The notes beneath the pieces were generated by a model that had not been told where the DNA came from, did not search any database, and was given only the letters and a program-made list of their open reading frames with translations. Both the position numbers and the translations under genes were made by a program. From JAYEPK01 sp048569615 (GTDB taxonomy: Archaea > Thermoplasmatota > Penumbrarchaeia > Penumbrarchaeales > Penumbrarchaeaceae): 9,870 nucleotides of DNA. Below are positions 5,907-9,870 of the stretch, piece after piece. The stretch's first letter is position 1; every line of letters begins with the position of its first letter. The stretch spans positions 1-9,870 of the forward strand of contig JBLIRK010000066.1 of NCBI GenBank assembly GCA_048569615.1, given 5' to 3'.

Positions 5907-8900
5907 ATGGGCGATGATTTGAAAGAACGAAAGGCCGGAAGATCTATTGTTTTGGGAGCAGTCATATTTTCACTCCTTTTCTCAGGTACGGCACTGTTGT
6001 ACACGGCAACCGTTCCCGGGACGGTTCTGGGGATCACCGTGCCCGCCGGAGAGCTCATCGGCGACACGACTTGGTCCGTCGGGGACTCCCCTATCGATCT
6101 CGAGGGAAACATAAGCATACCCGCCGGATCTTCGCTGACAATCGATCCTGGCGTAGTTGTTAGACTGCCACCATTCGGTTTCATTGAGGTTGAGGGTACA
6201 TTGGTGGCAAAGGGCTCCCCGGGCTCCGTCATCACGTTCCAGAAGTCCCACGCATCGCTAAAATATGATGGCATCAACATAACAAACGCAGGGCATGGAT
6301 ACATCGATCACATCAACCTGTCCGACTCCTCCGGCGGGATAAAGGTCGATGGACCGGGATCCATGGGCTACATATACAATTCAACCATCGAGAGCAGCAC
6401 CATTGGTGTGAGGACCATAGGGATCAGTTATGTTTGGGTTGTCAACTGCACCTTCAATTCACCAACCAGAATCTCCGCAGCAACAGGTTCCGAGATTCAC
6501 GAAGGTTACTGGTTCATCTTCAAAGCGATAAAGGACATCGATGGCAAAGCTGTCCAGGGTGTTAGGGTCAACATAACGGCTACTAAGAATTCGCAAAACG
6601 AGAACGATGACTGGCCGGTTTTTGATTCCAACAATAATGGAATTGCCACGGGATCGGATGGAAAGCTTCCTCCCATACCGGTCGAGCTCTTCAAGCATCC
6701 CGGGTACAGGTCCACAATATCGACAGTAAGAGTTAATATAACAATGAAATGGGCGCATGCCACCCAAAGTGCCACATGGAGCCAGAACGTTTACAGCGTT
6801 TTCATGGACGGAAACCAGTACAGGACCTGGGTCCTGGATTTCACACCGCCTCCCACTCCAACGAACCTCAGGGCAGGAGAGGTGACAGGGAATTCCATCG
6901 AGGTATTGTGGGACATGGTTGATCCTCCGGAGGACCTCAAGAGGTTCGCCATCGAGTACAAGATGTCCAATCAGCCGGATAGCGAGTACATCATAGTCTA
7001 TCCTCCGCTGGCAACGGACCGAAGCTATGTCCTGGATTCCCTTCTCGAGAAGACCGAATATTCCGTTCGGATGCTTGCGGAGGATCCCCACCCGAACGAA
7101 TCACCACGTACCGATACCATTAAGGTTAAAACCCTTGATCTGACTCCTCCAAACCCGCCCGTAAACTTCAGGGTCCAAGCGGTTGGCGGGGAATGGGTAC
7201 ATCTGAAATGGGATCCGAGCTCCAGCGATGACGTTGCAGGATTCTACATATTCATTCAGCAGGTGGGAGGTGATTTCAACCTTACCCGTTTCGAGTCGGG
7301 AATGATGAACCTATCGGCGAATATCTCCGGGCTCCCCTCCGAGTCCAAGTTCAGCGCAAGGATCTGGGCTGTGGACGATGCGATAACTCCCAATCCGAGC
7401 ATCATGTCACCCGCGATAAGCTTCACAACCCTTGATATCACACCTCCTCCTCATCCGCAGTACGAGTTCTACACGGTGGACACGGTCCATTTAATACCCG
7501 GTTCGAATCTCTTCAACACTTCGATGGTATGGTTCAATGTCACGGTTCCGGGGGAGGACAGGACCATCATGGAGGTCATCCTCGACGGCTCGACCTATCT
7601 GGACCCGGATGGCGAGATAGAGAGATGGACCACATTCGATGGTCTTTTCCAATATTACTTCAAACTCCTCCCAGGTGAGCATACCGTCGAGATGAGATCC
7701 ATCGATCCCTCGGGTAATGCGGGGCCGTACAACAGGACCACCATAATAGTGGACAAGACTCCACCCGAGGTAAATACCACCATCGTTCCCGGTAAATCGT
7801 ACAAGCTAGAGCGGAACGAATCACTTGACCTCACCGCAAGCGCCACCGATGTCCACGGGATATATTCAATTACTTGGGTGGTCAAAGGAGCCCAACATCA
7901 TTCGGATTATACAGGCGGAACTGCATCAATAGTCCTTTCCGAAGTAGGAAATTATTCAGCATATCTGAAGGTAATGGACAATGCGGGGAACTGGGTCAGG
8001 GTGTCATTCTCAATATCTGTCCTTGAACCCGATAAGGTCATACCCAAAGTTATGGAATTCTATCCCGCAAACGGAGCGGTTGACGTTGAACTCGGACCTA
8101 CGATCACAGTGAAGTTCTCCGAAGCCCTGGATTGGGACAAGCTTCAGGTATCGCTCGGTGTGAAGGATTCTCCCGGGATGGGGGCCGAACTGGAGATAAT
8201 TATCGATCGTGAGAATGACCGGCTGAGCTGTTATTCCGAGGAGGCGCTCATGGGCAATACAACTTATCAGTTCAGGATAGGCGGTATAATTGACCTGAGG
8301 GGAAACAACGGGGGAATTTTCATATTGGAATTCAGGACCATCCCCTTTGAGAAGATCGACACCGATGGTGATGGGATACCCGATTACCAAGAGGCGCTCT
8401 ACGACTTCCTCGACATGCAGAACCCAGATGATGCCGGACAGGACTACGATAAAGACGGCCTTACCAATCTCGAGGAATACAGACTGGGAACGAAGATGGA
8501 CGAGGAGGATTCCGATGGGGACGGAATGGAGGATGGCTGGGAGATAGAATACGGCTTCAATCCGCTGCTGAATACCGATGCCCTGGAAGATGCCGATAAC
8601 GACGGTTATTCGAATCTCAAGGAGTACGAGCTTGGAACGAACCCCAGGGATCCGAACAGCAAACCCGAAGCCGATGAGGGGGACAACACATGGTTCATAG
8701 TCGTTATTGTAATCATAATAATACTGATACTTGCAGGGATAGCGGTCTTCATTGTATTCATGGCAAAAAGGATGAGGAGGGAAGAGGAGGAAGAAGAGAA
8801 GAAGAAGGAGGAAGCCCCCGCAGTCCCGACAACATGGAGCGAACAGGAGGAGGAGCATAAGACCGAGTGCCCCGAATGCGGAGCAACACTTGAGGAGGGG

Positions 8901-9140
8901 ATGGACTTCTGTCCGGAGTGCGGAGCAACTCTGACCATTAAGGACCTGGAACTCGAAGAATCGATAATGGATGAAGAAGAGCAGGACGAACTTCCGGCAC
9001 CCCAGATCTCCGAAGAGATAGGACCGGGGGAGGAGACGGATGTTCTTCCGCCTGCTGCTCCCGAGATGGAGCCACTCGACCGGGGTGATCCGTCATTGTC
9101 CGGAATGGAGCCTCCAAGCATTGATGAACCTTTGACATGA
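5907..9140 (+). CDS. Large multidomain surface protein with beta-helix, FN3, Big_5 and calcium-loop repeats and a cytosolic zinc ribbon
   Basis: A 1077-residue single-pass surface protein. In order: basic N-terminus and export signal (about 12-38); right-handed beta-helix-like region (55-190, SSLTIDPGVVV, IEVEGTLVAKGS); carboxypeptidase-regulatory-like sandwich (200-310, DIDGKAVQGVRVNI); two fibronectin-III domains (about 313-410 and 413-509); two Ig-like domains (about 512-615 and 618-706); a Big_5/SbsA-type Ig domain (710-811, YPANGAVDVELGPTITVKFSEAL); four thrombospondin-3-type calcium loops starting at Asp818, 846, 868 and 895; a membrane helix (928-953); then a cytosolic tail with a Glu/Lys stretch, a zinc ribbon (Cys988, 991, 1002, 1005) and an acidic Pro-rich end. 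D-x-TPP marks four domain starts (311, 411, 510, 616). About 18 N-x-S/T sequons lie outside and the tail has no Asn, which supports the topology. No enzyme active site was seen. The role is probably adhesion, scaffolding or surface sensing. Start fixed by GGAGAGGTG. Confidence 0.9.
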   Translation: MGDDLKERKAGRSIVLGAVIFSLLFSGTALLYTATVPGTVLGITVPAGELIGDTTWSVGDSPIDLEGNISIPAGSSLTIDPGVVVRLPPFGFIEVEGTLVAKGSPGSVITFQKSHASLKYDGINITNAGHGYIDHINLSDSSGGIKVDGPGSMGYIYNSTIESSTIGVRTIGISYVWVVNCTFNSPTRISAATGSEIHEGYWFIFKAIKDIDGKAVQGVRVNITATKNSQNENDDWPVFDSNNNGIATGSDGKLPPIPVELFKHPGYRSTISTVRVNITMKWAHATQSATWSQNVYSVFMDGNQYRTWVLDFTPPPTPTNLRAGEVTGNSIEVLWDMVDPPEDLKRFAIEYKMSNQPDSEYIIVYPPLATDRSYVLDSLLEKTEYSVRMLAEDPHPNESPRTDTIKVKTLDLTPPNPPVNFRVQAVGGEWVHLKWDPSSSDDVAGFYIFIQQVGGDFNLTRFESGMMNLSANISGLPSESKFSARIWAVDDAITPNPSIMSPAISFTTLDITPPPHPQYEFYTVDTVHLIPGSNLFNTSMVWFNVTVPGEDRTIMEVILDGSTYLDPDGEIERWTTFDGLFQYYFKLLPGEHTVEMRSIDPSGNAGPYNRTTIIVDKTPPEVNTTIVPGKSYKLERNESLDLTASATDVHGIYSITWVVKGAQHHSDYTGGTASIVLSEVGNYSAYLKVMDNAGNWVRVSFSISVLEPDKVIPKVMEFYPANGAVDVELGPTITVKFSEALDWDKLQVSLGVKDSPGMGAELEIIIDRENDRLSCYSEEALMGNTTYQFRIGGIIDLRGNNGGIFILEFRTIPFEKIDTDGDGIPDYQEALYDFLDMQNPDDAGQDYDKDGLTNLEEYRLGTKMDEEDSDGDGMEDGWEIEYGFNPLLNTDALEDADNDGYSNLKEYELGTNPRDPNSKPEADEGDNTWFIVVIVIIIILILAGIAVFIVFMAKRMRREEEEEEKKKEEAPAVPTTWSEQEEEHKTECPECGATLEEGMDFCPECGATLTIKDLELEESIMDEEEQDELPAPQISEEIGPGEETDVLPPAAPEMEPLDRGDPSLSGMEPPSIDEPLT

Positions 9141-9150
9141 CCTTACCAAT

Positions 9151-9180
9151 GCTGAAAACAACTTTCTAGCGGTTTTCAGC
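9151..9180 (+). terminator. Hairpin after the surface-protein gene
   Basis: GCTGAAAAC (9151-9159) and GTTTTCAGC (9172-9180) form a perfect 9-bp stem with a 12-base loop, starting 10 bases after the stop codon. Only short T-rich runs follow, so it is not a textbook intrinsic terminator. It may stabilise the 3' end of the mRNA or act as an operator for the next promoter. Confidence 0.4.
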
Positions 9181-9204
9181 CCGTTCTGTAAATTTTGTAA
9201 TAGG

Positions 9205-9216
9205 AAACCTTTTTAT
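9205..9216 (+). promoter_or_regulatory. AAACCTTTTTAT box, promoter of the zinc-ribbon gene
   Basis: GGAAACCTTTTTATTTTC has the same BRE/TATA-like core as 5838-5850, one T shorter. The predicted start is near 9240, leaving a leader of about 20 bases with the GAGGTGG site. The T-rich stretch may double as a terminator for the preceding gene. Confidence 0.45.
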
Positions 9217-9247
9217 TTTCATTTCATGATGTATGGTAGCATCCCTC

Positions 9248-9254
9248 GAGGTGG
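9248..9254 (+). promoter_or_regulatory. Shine-Dalgarno site of the zinc-ribbon gene
   Basis: GAGGTGG lies 5 bases before the ATG at 9260, matching the archaeal 16S tail and fixing the start. Confidence 0.7.
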
Positions 9255-9259
9255 AAGAG

Positions 9260-9870
9260 ATGAAAGTACCCTGCAAAAAGTGCGGATCAAAGATGGACTA
9301 TCCTTTCAACAAATGCCAAGAATGCGGGTGGGTTCCCAAGGGTGACCTGGCCAAGAAAGCCAAGAAATTCGCCAAGAAATACGAGGAGAAATTCGGCGTT
9401 CCCGAGAAGAAGAAGGAGAAACCCGAGAAGAAGAAGGAGAAACCCGAGAAGAAGAAGGAGAAACCCGAGAAGAAGAAGGAGAAGCCCGAGAAGAAGAAGG
9501 GCAAGAAGAAGGCCGCAGTGGAGGAAGAGGAGCCCAAGAAGAAGAAGGGCAAGAAGAAGGCCGCTGTAGAGGAGGAAAAGCCGAAAAAGAAAGCTCCCAA
9601 AGAGGAGGGGGAGAAACCCAAGAAAAAGAAGAAGAGAGGTTTCTCACTCGAGGGTGAATCCGACGAGGGAGCAGTCAAATCCTCCTACAGACCGATCAAT
9701 TTGGACGAAGATGAGGAGGAGATATTTGTAATAGGCGCTCCAAAGAAACCCAGGAAGGCCCCAGAACCTCCAGAGGACGAGGAGGAAGAAGAAGAAGAAG
9801 AGGAGGAGGAAGAAGAGGAGGAGGAAGAAGAGGAGGAGGAAGAAGAGGAGGAGGAAGAAGAGGAGGAGGA
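9260..9870 (+). CDS. Zinc-ribbon protein with Lys-rich repeats and a poly-Glu tail (3' end outside the window)
   Basis: The frame is open from ATG 9260 to the window edge (203 codons), with no stop. A treble-cleft-like zinc ribbon opens the protein (Cys5, Cys8, Cys19, Cys22; CKKCG and CQECGW). Next come Lys-rich helices (AKKAKKFAKKYEEKFG), about four copies of a PEKKKEK heptad (48-75), and two copies of a longer unit with GKKKAAVEEE (76-107). After KKKKKRGFSLEG comes a less biased stretch (128-165, SSYRPINLDEDEEEIFVIGAP) and then 30 consecutive Glu (174-203) up to the edge. There is no signal peptide or membrane segment in the visible part, so it should be cytosolic. The charge is sharply segregated, basic then acidic, which suggests an intrinsically disordered tail and possibly nucleic-acid or protein binding. 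The function is not recognised. The same type of zinc ribbon occurs in the tail of the upstream surface protein. The coding call is firm from the start site, zinc ribbon and codon-phased repeats. Confidence 0.85.
   Translation, partial: MKVPCKKCGSKMDYPFNKCQECGWVPKGDLAKKAKKFAKKYEEKFGVPEKKKEKPEKKKEKPEKKKEKPEKKKEKPEKKKGKKKAAVEEEEPKKKKGKKKAAVEEEKPKKKAPKEEGEKPKKKKKRGFSLEGESDEGAVKSSYRPINLDEDEEEIFVIGAPKKPRKAPEPPEDEEEEEEEEEEEEEEEEEEEEEEEEEEEEEE
9401..9499 (+). repeat. 21-bp tandem repeat coding for PEKKKEK
   Basis: Four copies of CCCGAGAAGAAGAAGGAGAA plus one base (9401-9421, 9422-9442, 9443-9463, 9464-9484) are identical apart from the last base of the fourth. A partial fifth copy runs to 9499. The unit is in frame, so copy-number change would lengthen or shorten the Lys-rich segment by seven residues. 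Confidence 0.9.
9485..9580 (+). repeat. 48-bp direct duplication inside the Lys-rich segment
   Basis: 9485-9532 and 9533-9580 share the core AAGAAGAAGGGCAAGAAGAA followed by codons for AAVEEE, with a few substitutions, mostly synonymous (GCA/GCT, GTG/GTA, GAA/GAG). The substitutions show that this duplication is older than the near-identical 21-bp repeats before it. Confidence 0.8.
9801..9870 (+). repeat. Perfect 15-bp polypurine tandem repeat at the window edge
   Basis: AGGAGGAGGAAGAAG is repeated without a mismatch for 70 bases (4.7 copies) and runs into the end of the window. It encodes only Glu. The true copy number cannot be known from this sequence. Confidence 0.92.

Noticed and set aside
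6459..7091. 210-codon open frame on the minus strand
   Set aside because: Antisense to the beta-helix to FN3 part of the surface protein, which is clearly coding; no family features and no promoter or ribosome site.
8010..8858. 282-codon open frame on the minus strand
   Set aside because: It lies wholly inside the surface-protein gene, opposite its Big_5, calcium-loop and membrane regions. The translation is a biased string (repeated Leu/Phe, Ile/Val/Tyr) without recognisable domain or ribosome site.
9298..9678. Minus-strand frames rich in Phe/Ser and a plus-strand Arg/Pro-rich frame (9342-9569)
   Set aside because: They are other-frame readings of the GAG/AAG codon repeats of the zinc-ribbon gene, whose start site and zinc ribbon fix the real frame.
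9401..9870. Possible CRISPR array because of the regular repeats
   Set aside because: The units abut with no unique spacers and stay in one reading frame; they are codon repeats.

Overview
The window looks like a chromosomal segment of a heterotrophic archaeon, most likely of the Thermoplasmatota (for example Methanomassiliicoccales or MBG-D-like relatives). The assignment is inference from gene content and signals, not a phylogenetic result. The pointers are: TATA/BRE-like boxes of archaeal type (AAACCTTTTTTAT twice, CGATATAA once); Shine-Dalgarno sites matching an archaeal 16S tail (GGAGG, GAGGTG); a large exported protein with about 18 N-glycosylation sequons, fibronectin-III and calcium-loop repeats and a cytosolic zinc-ribbon tail; small zinc-ribbon proteins; and a cytosolic GAF-PAS histidine kinase with no response regulator beside it. 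No tRNA, rRNA, CRISPR array or insertion sequence was seen.

Layout. (1) 31-351 (+): C-terminal piece of a metallo-beta-lactamase-fold hydrolase whose frame is interrupted at 16-18. (2) 346-2037 (-): histidine kinase, convergent with the previous gene and overlapping it by 6 bp at the stop codons. (3) 2038-2289: divergent intergenic region with candidate promoters and a possible RNA hairpin. (4) 2290-5813 (+): a compact three-gene unit of an exported, membrane-tethered M14 zinc carboxypeptidase, a sodium:neurotransmitter-symporter-family (NSS/SNF) amino acid transporter overlapping it by 11 bp, and a 66-residue winged-helix protein 19 bp further on. (5) 5907-9140 (+): a 1077-residue multidomain surface protein with one C-terminal membrane span and a cytosolic zinc ribbon. 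(6) 9260-9870 (+): a zinc-ribbon protein with a Lys-rich and then a poly-Glu tail, running off the window.

How the parts may work together (inference). The M14-SNF pair makes a simple nutrient module: a surface peptidase trims C-terminal residues from peptides and the translationally coupled Na+ symporter imports the free amino acids. The winged-helix protein could regulate this unit, and the divergent kinase could sense a related intracellular cue. The large surface protein and the charged zinc-ribbon protein share a promoter-like box and the same type of zinc ribbon, so they may be co-regulated. Whether they interact cannot be told from sequence.

Both window edges need care: the left edge carries a broken reading frame and the right edge stops inside a perfect 15-bp polypurine repeat, a typical place for an assembly to break.
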